Below are positions 37,175 to 45,635 of a DNA stretch of 64,000 nucleotides, one piece after another. The position numbers and the translations under genes were made by a program. Origin of the DNA: Ruegeria sp. AD91A. GTDB lineage: Bacteria; Pseudomonadota; Alphaproteobacteria; Rhodobacterales; Rhodobacteraceae. The notes under the pieces were generated by a model. The model worked only from the letters and a program-made list of their open reading frames with translations. It ran no database searches and was not told where the DNA came from. Numbering within the stretch: the first letter of the stretch is position 1; each line of letters starts with the position of its first letter. The stretch lies in assembly GCF_003443535.1 (NCBI RefSeq), contig NZ_CP031947.1, positions 679,268-743,267 on the forward strand, read 5' to 3'.

Positions 37175-37295
37175 AAGCTGAGCTGCCCCTGTTTTAGTCC
37201 CAGTATAATATTTTCTTGAGGTTATCTTTCCCTTTGGGCTTAAATCAATGAAGAATACGGCCACAAGGTCGAAACGCCACCAACGGGAGAAACCT

Positions 37296-38066
37296 ATGAA
37301 CACTTTTTGGAAAGCTGCGGCAGCCGCTGCGCTTGGGCTTGTATTGTCAGGCGCTGCGAACGCGCAATCTGCACTGAACGAGGTGCTGGATTCCGGCGTG
37401 CTCAAGGTTGGCACCACGGGCGATTGGAACCCCATGTCCCTCCGCGACCCTGCAACCAACAGCTACAAGGGGTATGACATCGACATCATGAACGAGCTGG
37501 CCGCCGATCTGGGTGTTGAGGTCGAATATGTCCCTACCGACTGGAAAACACTGGTCAACGGTGTTGTGGCAGGCAAGTATCACCTGACCGGGTCAGCTTC
37601 GATTTCGCCACCGCGTATGAAGGTCGCGGGCTTTTCCGACAGCTATATTTCAGTGGAGCTCTTCCCATACACGACGAAGGATAAGGCCGACAAATTCGAC
37701 GGTTATGACTCGATCAACCAACCCGGCGTGACGGTTGCAACGACTTTGGGCACCACATTCGAAAAACGAGTCCGCGAGTGGTTCCCGAATGCTGAGATCA
37801 AGGTGGTCGAGGCGCCGGCCCGCGGTTTTCAGGAAGTAATCGCCGGTCGGGCCGACGTGTTCATCACGTCGAACATCGAAGGTTCGACCCTGGAGGAAAA
37901 GTTTCCCATAGTACGCGTCAAAAACGCGGGCCCCCGTTCGCCGTCGCCCATCGCGATGATCCTGCCGCAGGCGGATCAGGTCTGGATAAACTATGTGAAC
38001 AACTGGATCGAAGTGAAAAAGGCACAAGGGTTTTTCGAAGCAAATCGCAAGAAATGGGGTCTCTGA
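37296..38066 (+). CDS. Periplasmic binding protein, family 3 (cyclohexadienyl-dehydratase-like)
   Basis: A 256-residue precursor with a signal peptide ending at AANA near residue 24. The mature part reads [32 protein letters not shown] in two stretches, a pattern shared by family 3 binding proteins and periplasmic cyclohexadienyl dehydratase. ATG 37296 follows GGGAGA. Divergent from the ATPase-permease operon, it is the likely ligand-binding part of that importer. The ligand is unknown; the neighbouring oxygenase suggests a cyclic or aromatic amine or acid. Confidence 0.8.
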   Translation: MNTFWKAAAAAALGLVLSGAANAQSALNEVLDSGVLKVGTTGDWNPMSLRDPATNSYKGYDIDIMNELAADLGVEVEYVPTDWKTLVNGVVAGKYHLTGSASISPPRMKVAGFSDSYISVELFPYTTKDKADKFDGYDSINQPGVTVATTLGTTFEKRVREWFPNAEIKVVEAPARGFQEVIAGRADVFITSNIEGSTLEEKFPIVRVKNAGPRSPSPIAMILPQADQVWINYVNNWIEVKKAQGFFEANRKKWGL

Positions 38067-38092
38067 CCCTTTTCACATTGCTTTGTTCCCCG

Positions 38093-38118
38093 AACGCCCG
38101 GCCCTGTTGCCGGGCGTT
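38093..38118. terminator. Terminator between convergent binding-protein and XRE-regulator genes
   Basis: AACGCCCGGC (38093-38102) pairs perfectly with GCCGGGCGTT (38109-38118) over a six-base loop and is followed by TT. Confidence 0.8.
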
Positions 38119-38119
38119 T

Positions 38120-38728
38120 TCAATTGTCGCCCGACACGGCTTTGGAAACCACGGTGACAAAGCTGACCTTGTCTGTTTTCAACTCGATCGGCCCGTGGGT
38201 GGCATTTGAATCAAAACTCAGGCTGTCGCCCGGACGCATATGATAAGCTGCTTCACCGCAACCATAGACCATCTCACCAGCTGTAACATGGATGAATTCG
38301 ACACCCTGGTGTTGGTAAAGCGGACGTTCGTCCAACGGGCCTTCCAATGTAACGCTGAAACTCTCGAAACTGACATGTTTTGCTTCCGCCCGACCGATCA
38401 GCTTGTAACTGTGCCCAAAACCACTGCCCAACCGTTGAACGGTTACGCCTTCGCCTGCGGCCACAAATGACACGTCCGTGCGTTCGACCGTGCCGGCGAA
38501 AAAGTTGATCAGGGGAACGCCAATCCCTCCTGCCAAGGCCTCAAGCGTCGCCAGTGAAGCAGACACCTGACCGCGCTCGATCTTGGAAATCATCGCCGTA
38601 GATACACCGGACCGCTGAGACAATTCGGCCAGAGTCAACCCTGTCAGCGTCCGGTGAGTCTTAACTGCTGACCCGACCAGTTGATCCAGAGGCGGTTTTT
38701 CGGCGGAAAGAACAGGTGAATCTTCCAT
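38120..38728 (-). CDS. XRE-family regulator with C-terminal cupin domain
   Basis: The 202-residue protein has an HTH (TLAELSQRSGVSTAMISKIERG, about residues 32-53) followed by a small cupin (EFIHVTAGEMVYGCGEAAYH and PGDSLSFDSNATHGP). This two-domain design is common in regulators of amine and amino acid catabolism (PuuR type). It follows the aminotransferase at 38807 in the same direction and probably controls the surrounding transporter/oxygenase cluster. Confidence 0.85.
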   Translation of the reverse strand: MEDSPVLSAEKPPLDQLVGSAVKTHRTLTGLTLAELSQRSGVSTAMISKIERGQVSASLATLEALAGGIGVPLINFFAGTVERTDVSFVAAGEGVTVQRLGSGFGHSYKLIGRAEAKHVSFESFSVTLEGPLDERPLYQHQGVEFIHVTAGEMVYGCGEAAYHMRPGDSLSFDSNATHGPIELKTDKVSFVTVVSKAVSGDN

Positions 38729-38806
38729 TTGCGAAGCCTATCGACGCGAATGAAAAAGGCAAAAGAAATGTCATCGAACCACTCGCATAAATTCGACGGC
38801 AACCCC

Positions 38807-39946
38807 TTAACCTCCGTTCAGAATGTCTCCTGTAAGATCATTCAACTTTGCCAGCCCGTCCCGCAAATGATCTTCGGGCAGGGCCGAGCTGAACCGAAAA
38901 TGATTCTCGACCCCGAACCGCGACCCAGGAATGACCAACACGTCTTTCTCGCGCAACAGGCGCATGCTGAAATCCTCCGATGCGATCGGTAGATTGAACC
39001 GCACGAACGACATGGCCGACGCCTGAGGTGGTACAACGGAAAACACCCCCTGATGCCGCGCCAGTTCTTCCGTCAGAACGTCAAACCCCGTGCGGATCAG
39101 ACGGCGCGCGCGAGCTTTCAGTTTGGATCGCGCTGGTTCGGCAAGTGCCTTGTCCGCCAGTTCCATCGACAACATGGATGCCGCGATCGAAGCATATTCG
39201 TGCCGCCGCCAGCATTGCTGAATAATATCTTCCGGCCCCACAAGCCAACCCAGCCTCAGACCCGGAAGTCCATAGGCCTTGGACATGGAGTTCACCACAA
39301 GAACCCTGTCCGTACTCCCCCAGAAGGAGGGCGTTTCAGTATCTCCTTCCCGCTCGGTTCCAGCATATACCTCGTCCGAAACAATCCAGGCGCCGACTCG
39401 CTCGGCTGCCGACACGATACGCGCGCGGTCCGCTTCGCCCAGAATTCGGCCCGTTGGATTGTTCGGATTGACCACATGAATGATGCGGGTCCGGTCATCG
39501 ACGGCCCGCTCAAGCGCCTCGGCGTCAATGCCCCACCCTGCGGATTCGATCAGATCGACCCAGCGCACCTCGTTTCCACGATTGGCGGCGTTTCCTGAAA
39601 TCTGCTCATAGGTCGGTCGAAAACACACAACATTGTCGCCGGGCCCTAACACCGTATTGGTGACCAGAGTGTTCGCTTCGGTTGCCCCGACCGTGACCAT
39701 TACCCCATCCGGAGAAGCCCCCGGGTAAAAATCTGCGATGGTTTCGCGCAGGGATTGCTTTCCATTGACTTGCGGGTAATCGATCATCGTGGTCAGCAGA
39801 GTATCGAGATCAATCTGTGCCAGATCCATCAATCCCTGGAGCGACATAGGGTGTACGCCGCTTTCCGAGAAATTGAAGACCACTCCGTGCTCTGTGTCGG
39901 ATAGGAACTGTTCGACCTGAAAAGGCTGAAAACTCGGGTTGATCAT
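38807..39946 (-). CDS. Class I/II PLP-dependent aminotransferase
   Basis: A 379-residue fold-type I enzyme. NPNNPTGRIL (about residue 165), the PLP-ring Asp in AWIVSDEVYAG and the Schiff-base Lys in NSMSKAYGLPGLRLGW are visible, together with the carboxylate-binding Arg near the C terminus (NHFRFSS). Substrate is unknown. It is upstream of the XRE-cupin regulator on the same strand and separated by 40 bases from the plasmid initiator gene, so it marks the border between cargo and replication module. Confidence 0.85.
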   Translation of the reverse strand: MINPSFQPFQVEQFLSDTEHGVVFNFSESGVHPMSLQGLMDLAQIDLDTLLTTMIDYPQVNGKQSLRETIADFYPGASPDGVMVTVGATEANTLVTNTVLGPGDNVVCFRPTYEQISGNAANRGNEVRWVDLIESAGWGIDAEALERAVDDRTRIIHVVNPNNPTGRILGEADRARIVSAAERVGAWIVSDEVYAGTEREGDTETPSFWGSTDRVLVVNSMSKAYGLPGLRLGWLVGPEDIIQQCWRRHEYASIAASMLSMELADKALAEPARSKLKARARRLIRTGFDVLTEELARHQGVFSVVPPQASAMSFVRFNLPIASEDFSMRLLREKDVLVIPGSRFGVENHFRFSSALPEDHLRDGLAKLNDLTGDILNGG

Positions 39947-39986
39947 GACTCATCCTTTGTTCGGGTGGGCTTCGTGCTCGTCGCCC

Positions 39987-40748
39987 TTAATCGGCCGCTT
40001 CTATACGAACCGTCCTGATACTGGGATCAACGCGACTGTAAGCGGCCAGCAATCGTGCCGTCCATTTCTGTGCAATGTAGTCAGCCATAAACCGCGAGGG
40101 CGCAACCAGGGTGACGCTTCCCCCTGCCCTTTCCGCCTCGGACAGATGCCGAAACCAGCTCGCCCACAGCTCGGGATCACGGCCGTGGAGAATCGATTGC
40201 ACCTGTGACCAGACATCCTCAGCCGCAACTTCAGGTCCCACGGGTTTTGTCGCGAAAGGCACGACATTTGTAACGGGCTCAGAATCTTCACTCATCCGGG
40301 TCTGGAAATCGGGTCCTATGATCGGCCAGACCTCCTGCGTATCAATCATGATCTGTTTAAGGTCGATTTCGTAGACAGCGACCCGACCCCGTGCAGCAGG
40401 CCGTTTTACCGTTACCCATCCTAATACGCGAAAATTGGCCATTTCGCGCTTTACGGTCCTTTCGTTCACTGCCCACAGGCGCGAAATTTCTTCACGCCCA
40501 ATCGATAATTCATTGTTCCGCCAATTATATCGGGTCGTAATCAAGGCGATGATGCGCAGTATACTTCGCTGTCGATGCTTGTCGCCTGACAACGCGTAAA
40601 TGGTGAGCGCCGATAATATATCGTATTTTAAGGCCGCCGCATTTCGCCCGACCGGTTTAGCCAGCTGCATACCCGTTCTCACCGCTCTGTCTGCCTCGGA
40701 CGGGTGTGTCCCGTCTATCTTGCGCTGTTTGCCAACGCTTTTCGTCAT
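39987..40748 (-). CDS. DnaA-like plasmid replication initiator
   Basis: The 253-residue protein combines an N-terminal winged-helix part (SIGREEISRLWAVNERTVKREM, about residues 81-102) with a C-terminal segment like domain I of DnaA: VWSQVQSILHGRDPELWASW followed by LVAPSRFMADYIAQKW. It lacks the AAA+ ATPase of DnaA. This architecture is that of the DnaA-like replicases that define one class of Rhodobacterales plasmids. It is encoded divergently from parA, and the space between holds repeats, as expected for the origin. The replicon type is inferred, not proven. Confidence 0.75.
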   Translation of the reverse strand: MTKSVGKQRKIDGTHPSEADRAVRTGMQLAKPVGRNAAALKYDILSALTIYALSGDKHRQRSILRIIALITTRYNWRNNELSIGREEISRLWAVNERTVKREMANFRVLGWVTVKRPAARGRVAVYEIDLKQIMIDTQEVWPIIGPDFQTRMSEDSEPVTNVVPFATKPVGPEVAAEDVWSQVQSILHGRDPELWASWFRHLSEAERAGGSVTLVAPSRFMADYIAQKWTARLLAAYSRVDPSIRTVRIEAAD

Positions 40749-41025
40749 CTTGGCCTAATTAGCGTCCAAAGCTTCGATTCTGTCAAGAAGAGTCTGAAAA
40801 AGGTCAGAAACTTGCGCCAATCCAGATCAAAAAATAAAAGAAATCTGGTGAAGTATTGGTGAGGGGGGACATGCAGCGCGTCCCCCTATTCTTGTATTAT
40901 GTCCCCCTATATGTGGCCGTTTCAAGACATATGCCCCCCTAAATGCGGTTGAGGGTTCCATGCGAATCGTCGCCCTACATCTTTCGACCACCCGAATCGG
41001 ATTCAGGCTTGTAGGCCCTTGTTTT

Positions 41026-41041
41026 CTTACCCGTGGGTAAG
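41026..41041. promoter_or_regulatory. parS-like palindrome 1
   Basis: CTTACCC-GT-GGGTAAG, a 16-base palindrome (18 with flanking T/A), lies 98 bases before parA. Two further copies with the same 7-base arms are at 42122 and 43538, which marks it as a ParB-binding centromere site. Confidence 0.75.
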
Positions 41042-41064
41042 ATTGCAGTTTCATCATATTTTCT

Positions 41065-41081
41065 TTTGCGTAAAGCGCAAA
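41065..41081. promoter_or_regulatory. Inverted repeat in the parA promoter region
   Basis: TTTGCG-TAAAG-CGCAAA is a perfect 6-5-6 dyad. Its GCGTAAA element recurs at 41086-41092, shortly before parA. It could be the ParA autorepression operator. Confidence 0.4.
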
Positions 41082-41138
41082 TCAAGCGTAAATAAAAAAT
41101 GAACAGAAATTTACGTTCTAAGCAAAGAGACATGAGGC

Positions 41139-42446
41139 ATGTACACGCACGAAGACCTGAATGCATTGCGCAATCAATCTCTCAAACTACAGGGGTGGAT
41201 TCGTCAGCAGACTTTTAGCCCCGAGATGGAGAAGACACTCCGCCGGTTCTCGAGCTGGGAGGTTTCCGAGCTGATCTTCCGGGTCAACCAGTCAACTTTT
41301 CGCGGAAAGCTTGCCGCTGATCCATCTCTGCCTGGTGGCGAAGTTGAGCCCGAGGGACGGCAGCGCTGGTTTAGCCTGGAAGAAGTGAATGAGTTGCGAC
41401 GGCGGCTCAAAGTGAATCGCAAGTCCCTTATGCCACCTCGTCCCGAGGGTAAACGTGCCATTCGCGCGGCTGTGGCAAACTTCAAGGGCGGTGCGGGCAA
41501 GTCGACCGTAGCGTTGCATCTTGCTCATGCGGCCGCGCTTGATGGTTATCGCGTTCTCGTCGTGGACTTCGACCCTCAGGCAACGTTGAGCCATTCGATG
41601 GGTCTGACCGATGTGGCCGAAGACTATACTGTCTGGGGGATCATGGCACGTGACCTGATCCGCGAGACGGAACGTATGAACAACCGGCCCGCAGCCGCGG
41701 AGTCTGGAACCGCCCTACCCCACCGGGAGTTGCCGCCGGCGATTACGGATATGGGGCTTGGTGACCTGCGGATCAGCGATTTCATCAGAAAGACATCTTG
41801 GTCCACCATCGATGCCATACCATCCTGTGCGAACGCTGCCTTCGTCGAGTTCGCCTCGGCGCAATATCGCCACCTGAACCCAGAATGGTCTTTCTTTGCT
41901 GCGGTGTCCCGCTATCTGGATCAAATCCCTGATGATGCCTATGACCTGATTCTGTTCGATTGCCCTCCTGCCATTGGATATCAGTCAATGAACGCGGTGT
42001 TCGCGGCGGACATGTTGTATATCCCGTCCGGCCCGGGGTATTGGGAATATGATTCGACCACATCCTTTATCGGTCAGCTGGCCGAGGCTTTAGAGGATCT
42101 GGCTTACGGGTTCGACAAAACCTTACCCACGGGTAAGATCGGCCTTCCCAAAACGTTCTGCGAGTTGCGGTTCCTGCTCACGCGGTACGAGCCCGGCAAC
42201 GCTTTGCATCTGGCGATGTTTGATGCCTTTCAGAAAGTTTTCGGGGACCACGTAGCCCAGCACCCGGTTGAAATGACCCGCGCGGTTGAACAATCGGGCC
42301 GCTTTCTGAGCTCAGTCTACGAAATGGATTATCGCGAGATGACCCGGGAAACCTGGCGCCGGGCGCGTTCGACTTTTGACAATGTTTACGAGGAATTCCG
42401 GGGTGTGATGCTGTCTGCCTGGGACAAGCTGGAGGATGACGCATGA
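41139..42446 (+). CDS. parA: Plasmid partition ATPase ParA
   Basis: A 435-residue type Ia partition ATPase. An N-terminal region with a MerR-like motif (RQRWFSLEEVNELRRRLKV, about residues 74-92) precedes the deviant Walker A KGGAGKST at 116-123 and the switch region VVDFDPQATLSH. The extended N terminus is typical of ParA proteins that also repress their own operon. The stop overlaps the parB start (ATGA). A parS-like palindrome lies inside the coding sequence (42122), encoding Leu-Pro-Thr-Gly-Lys. Confidence 0.9.
   Translation: MYTHEDLNALRNQSLKLQGWIRQQTFSPEMEKTLRRFSSWEVSELIFRVNQSTFRGKLAADPSLPGGEVEPEGRQRWFSLEEVNELRRRLKVNRKSLMPPRPEGKRAIRAAVANFKGGAGKSTVALHLAHAAALDGYRVLVVDFDPQATLSHSMGLTDVAEDYTVWGIMARDLIRETERMNNRPAAAESGTALPHRELPPAITDMGLGDLRISDFIRKTSWSTIDAIPSCANAAFVEFASAQYRHLNPEWSFFAAVSRYLDQIPDDAYDLILFDCPPAIGYQSMNAVFAADMLYIPSGPGYWEYDSTTSFIGQLAEALEDLAYGFDKTLPTGKIGLPKTFCELRFLLTRYEPGNALHLAMFDAFQKVFGDHVAQHPVEMTRAVEQSGRFLSSVYEMDYREMTRETWRRARSTFDNVYEEFRGVMLSAWDKLEDDA
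42122..42137. promoter_or_regulatory. parS-like palindrome 2, inside parA
   Basis: CTTACCC-AC-GGGTAAG, identical in both arms to copies 1 and 3, located within the 3' third of the parA reading frame. Confidence 0.75.
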
Positions 42447-43552
42447 GCCGTAAGCGCAGAATGTTTGATATCGACCTACCTGCAATGGATGATATTCCTG
42501 TCGGCAAGGTTCCGGACAAGGTTCTTGAAAAACGGCGCGGCCCGATGGCTGCGGCCATTTCGGAAAATGCCGATGCGCTGCGCGACCAGCAATCGACGGA
42601 AGAATCAATTCGTGCAGAGAATGATCGCCTTGCGCATGAACTGGTTCGCCTGCGGTCCGAAGGTCTGGTAACGGAACGGGTGGCATTGGCTGACATCCTT
42701 TTTGAAAAGCTGACGCGGGATCGCAAGCCGGGACCGGATCCTGAACTGGACGAACTAAAGGCGTCAATCCGGGAAATCGGATTGTCCAACCCGATCCGAC
42801 TTGAGCGTCGTTCAGATGGTCGATTTGAATTGATCCAGGGAATGCGACGCCTGTCAGCCTATCGGGCCTTGTATGAAGAAACGGGCGATGAGTTCTACGC
42901 CAGAATTCCGGCGGGTATCTCAGATGCGGGCGATCTCGATAACAGTTACCGGCGCATGGTGGATGAGAACCTGGTCCGCAAGGATATCTCTTTTGCTGAA
43001 ATGGGCGCTCTCGCACGCGCGTATGCCGAAGACCCGGCAAATGATTGCCCGGATGTAGACAAGGCGGTTTCCACGCTGTTTAAATCTGCCAGTTATACAA
43101 AGCGGAGTTACATCAGATCATTTGCCAGTTTGCTGATGATGTTGGACAAGGTGCTGAAACATCCGAACGAAATTCCGCGCAACGTAGGCGTAGAGCTGAA
43201 GCGCAAACTGGATGCAACGCCAGGTTTGGTGCGCCAGGTGAGTGACGCGGTCATGAGCGAGCCGGACCGAGACGGAGCGCGGGAGGTCGCAATTCTCAGG
43301 TCTTTTCTGGGCGCTCCGGAAACAGGCGTGGCAAAGAAGGTTCCCGTTGAAAGTGCCGGCAAACCACGACGTGCAAAGACCACGTTTCAGGTATCTGGAC
43401 GGGCAGGGATCGCGAAATGCTCTGCTTCCAGCGGCCGAATTGAGTTGCGATACGATTTGGATTTTACGCGTGTCGACCGCAGCAAACTTGAGGCGGCGAT
43501 TGCTGCTCTGATTGATGCTCTCCCTGAGGAAGATGATCTTACCCATGGGTAA
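42443..43552 (+). CDS. parB: Centromere-binding partition protein ParB
   Basis: The 369-residue protein has the ParB N-terminal nuclease-like/CTPase fold: ELDELKASIREIGLSNPIRL, then RFELIQGMRRLSAYRAL at about residues 130-146, the position of the GERR-type nucleotide box. A KorB-like HTH region follows (SFAEMGALARAYAED; SASYTKRSYIRSFASLL). It binds parS and works with ParA in segregation. Its last codons and TAA stop are embedded in the third parS-like palindrome. Confidence 0.9.
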   Translation: MSRKRRMFDIDLPAMDDIPVGKVPDKVLEKRRGPMAAAISENADALRDQQSTEESIRAENDRLAHELVRLRSEGLVTERVALADILFEKLTRDRKPGPDPELDELKASIREIGLSNPIRLERRSDGRFELIQGMRRLSAYRALYEETGDEFYARIPAGISDAGDLDNSYRRMVDENLVRKDISFAEMGALARAYAEDPANDCPDVDKAVSTLFKSASYTKRSYIRSFASLLMMLDKVLKHPNEIPRNVGVELKRKLDATPGLVRQVSDAVMSEPDRDGAREVAILRSFLGAPETGVAKKVPVESAGKPRRAKTTFQVSGRAGIAKCSASSGRIELRYDLDFTRVDRSKLEAAIAALIDALPEEDDLTHG

Positions 43553-43555
43553 GAT
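43536..43555. promoter_or_regulatory. parS-like palindrome 3, overlapping the parB stop codon
   Basis: The core CTTACCC-AT-GGGTAAG is at 43538-43553 and extends to a perfect 20-base palindrome with flanking AT. The TAA of parB is inside it. It is the most symmetrical of the three copies. Confidence 0.75.
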
Positions 43556-43577
43556 TCTGTTCGAAGGTTCGAAAAAG

Positions 43578-43609
43578 GGCGCCGGATCAAACCGACGCCT
43601 GAGTTTTTT
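43578..43609 (+). terminator. Terminator of the parAB operon
   Basis: GGCGCCGG (43578-43585) pairs with CCGACGCC (43592-43599) with one mismatch over a six-base loop, followed four bases later by six T. Confidence 0.7.
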
Positions 43610-44032
43610 CGCAAAAGCATAGCGGGTACCAACAAAAGCTTCCTGCCCACAAGGCTTCTAGGTTTGATCCAGTGCCCCGGGGCGAGCGTGACGAGGGGCT
43701 TGAGAGAGCGAGGCTTCAGCCATTTGTTCAGAAGTAGTGGTTTCACGGGATGTTGTAGCTGCCTAACAGCACAAAGTTCAGGTCGACGCGAGTATGTTTT
43801 TGTTGGCGAAGGGTCTCCGGCAACTGCTTGAGCTTGCCGCTTGCAAATGATGGAACGGAAGGTGCCAAGGTCACATGACAGCCAGTCTGCGCCAGATGTT
43901 CGGCGAGGTAGATCACACCTGATAAGGGGTACTTATCGAATGCAATTGGGAATCTGAATGGCTGTGAATGTAGTGCGCAAAAACTACTTTTTTTGCGCAT
44001 AAAAAGGGTGGGGCATTTGTGTCACGGTACAC
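43610..44032. other. Gene-free stretch between parB and an IS6-family relic
   Basis: No recognisable gene. The reverse strand holds an 85-codon frame (43743-44000) beginning MRKKSSFCALHSQPF whose sequence resembles no family I know; it may be chance or a decayed gene. Confidence 0.4.
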
Positions 44033-44857
44033 GGATGTGTCGCAAACTATGATGTCCAATTGACGAACATGGGTAATCTGACGATTGTTCCCGCCGAATA
44101 GTTTTCGAACAGGCTTCAGTATAATCTCACTGTAAGGCTGCCATTTCCCCAAGGATGCGGTTACGTACGCTGTGTACTTCTATCTGCGGTACACTGTGTC
44201 ATATCGCGATTTGGAAGAGATCATGGCTGAGCGCGGTGTGCAGGTTGACCACACTACTCTCAACAGATGGGTTGTAAAACTCTCACCCATGGTAGCCGCC
44301 CGAGCGCAATCGAAGAAGCGCCCAACACAGAAATCCTGGAGAATGGACGAGACTTACATACGTGTTCGCGGCAAATGGATGTATCTCTGTTGAGCAGTCG
44401 ACAAAGCAGAAAACACCCTTGATTTCATGCTGTCTGAGCGAAGGAACCGTCCTGCAGCAGCAATGTTCTTAGCCAAAGCGCTGTCGTCAAACGCATTCCC
44501 GAGCAAGATCGTCATCGACAAAAGCGGTGCTAACACGGCCTGTATTCGAGAAATGAACAGAATCCCGGGGCGATTTGGGTGCCCAGCCAAAGTACAGTCA
44601 ATCAGGTCCAAGTATCTGAACAACATGATCGAACAGGATCATCGCTTCATAAAGCGGCGTGCTCGGCACATGCGTGGGTTTATGTCGTGCGAATCCGCCT
44701 CAGCCACATTGGATGGCATTAAGGTGGCCAGTATGATCCGGAAGCAGCAATTCTCTAGCACTACTACCTCGGGATTTCGGACGTTTGCTGAGATCGCAGG
44801 ATAGATGTGTCCAGTAAATCGCCACCTCTGGCCGTTCAAAAAGTTTGCGACACATCC
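44033..44857 (+). mobile_element. IS6-family insertion sequence relic 1 with both ends
   Basis: GGATGTGTCGCAAAC at 44033-44047 is repeated inverted as GTTTGCGACACATCC at 44843-44857 (17 bases perfect when one flanking base each side is counted). The ends resemble the IS6 consensus GGCTCTGTTGCAAA, and the 825-base length is normal for the family. The transposase inside is broken. The flanking eight bases (CGGTACAC and GATGAGGA) do not match, so no target duplication remains. Confidence 0.85.
44142..44804 (+). pseudogene. IS6-family transposase, nonsense-mutated
   Basis: One frame of 221 codons encodes an IS6 transposase: YTVSYRDLEEIMAERGV at the N terminus, first catalytic Asp in WRMDETYIRVRGKW, second in VIDKSGANTA and Glu in NNMIEQDHRFIKRR. 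A TGA at 44391-44393 replaces the Arg codon of the YLYRAVDK block, and the normal ATG with the first residues is lost. It is therefore inactive. Confidence 0.85.
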
Positions 44858-45310
44858 GATGAGGATGCTTCGGAAGACGATCTCTGGTTCCTGCCGGGAC
44901 CGGTTGAAGAAGAACCAGATTATCTGCTTCCCGGGGCGCTGGCGGAACCGCCCGATACTTTGGTCATGGACGACTGGGCTAAGGCGGAAGCGGCTTACGC
45001 TGCGCGCCTCGCAAGGGTGGCTTGACGCTTGGGTGCGCTGGATGACCGGTTGCTGCGCGGCCCAGACGGCTGGCGGCATAGACTGGCTTTGATCGAGGCT
45101 GCAGACCTCAGCTGGTTCGCGGGTGATCGGGTGAGCCCAGATCGCGTGGGCAGATGGCTGGACGTAACGGCTGCGGCTGCCGATCTGCACCCTATCACGC
45201 GCGCCTGCATGGGGTTTCACTTCTGGAGCCTAGCGGGCCTCGGCCAACATGGAGACCGGATGGAGGCCGCTGTGCAGCGCAATCTGGCCTGGCTGGAAGA
45301 AAGGGGCTGA
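44858..45310 (+). pseudogene. 5'-truncated gene of unknown function with an internal stop
   Basis: Beginning exactly at the right end of the IS relic, one frame reads DEDASEDDLWFLPGPVEEEP and continues to WLEERG at 45310. It is interrupted by TGA at 45023-45025 (context ALARVA-stop-RLGALDDRLL). The text on both sides is continuous in composition (Ala/Leu/Arg-rich, helical), so this is one gene cut at its 5' end by the IS and later hit by a nonsense change. It faintly recalls plasmid-borne DUF1612/DUF1403-type proteins, but I cannot confirm this. Confidence 0.5.
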
Positions 45311-45635
45311 AACGCGAGATGACGGGGCAGGGGCGATTTAGGATGTGGCGGTTCGACATCTAGGTGCTTTGACAAAATCTGCGCCACTCCGGTTTTGCGT
45401 GACAGCAGTCATTCGTTCTGCGTGCAGAGAACGACGGAAGAGAGCCCAAAGTGACGGGTGCTGCGAAATGCACGAAGAACTGATAATCACTGGTAGCCAT
45501 CATTGATGGGCTGGGGGCGATACAATCCGGGCTTTGAGCGCACTGTTCGTCGAGGTAGCCGTTCGCAGCATGGCCGGCGCCAATATCGCAGTGAATTCAC
45601 AGGCTACGCGACAAAGCTGTTATTAAGATTGGCTT
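45311..45635. other. Gene-free stretch between two relics
   Basis: I see no gene, RNA or clear repeat here. Short frames exist but lack recognisable sequence. It separates the truncated gene from the IS5-family relic. Confidence 0.4.

Larger units (their letters stand above)
40749..41138. repeat. Putative replication origin with C-tract repeats
   Basis: The 390 bases between the initiator gene and parA carry no gene. They contain GTCCCCCTAT twice in direct order (40880-40889, 40901-40910), a variant GCCCCCCTAA at 40933-40942 and an inverted copy AGGGGGGAC at 40862-40870. Spacing of the direct copies is 21 and 32 bases. Such short repeats beside a plasmid initiator are typical iterons. AT-rich stretches lie on both sides (40827-40850 and 41087-41115). 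Confidence 0.6.

Noticed and set aside
40861..40942. C/G tracts near the origin as phase-variable promoter
   Set aside because: The tracts recur with shared flanks (GTCCCCCTAT), which fits iterons better than a single slippery tract.
40862..43555. CRISPR array from the repeated short motifs
   Set aside because: The repeats are 10-16 bases, palindromic or iteron-like, with irregular spacing of tens to over a thousand bases, and no cas genes are present.
43743..44000. 85-codon reverse-strand frame between parB and the IS6 relic
   Set aside because: No recognised family, no neighbour support, weak start; may be a decayed gene but cannot be supported.
44391..45025. Possible recoding of TGA as a sense codon
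   Set aside because: All such TGA codons are in relics that also have frameshifts, deletions or lost starts, whereas intact genes in the window end normally with TGA.
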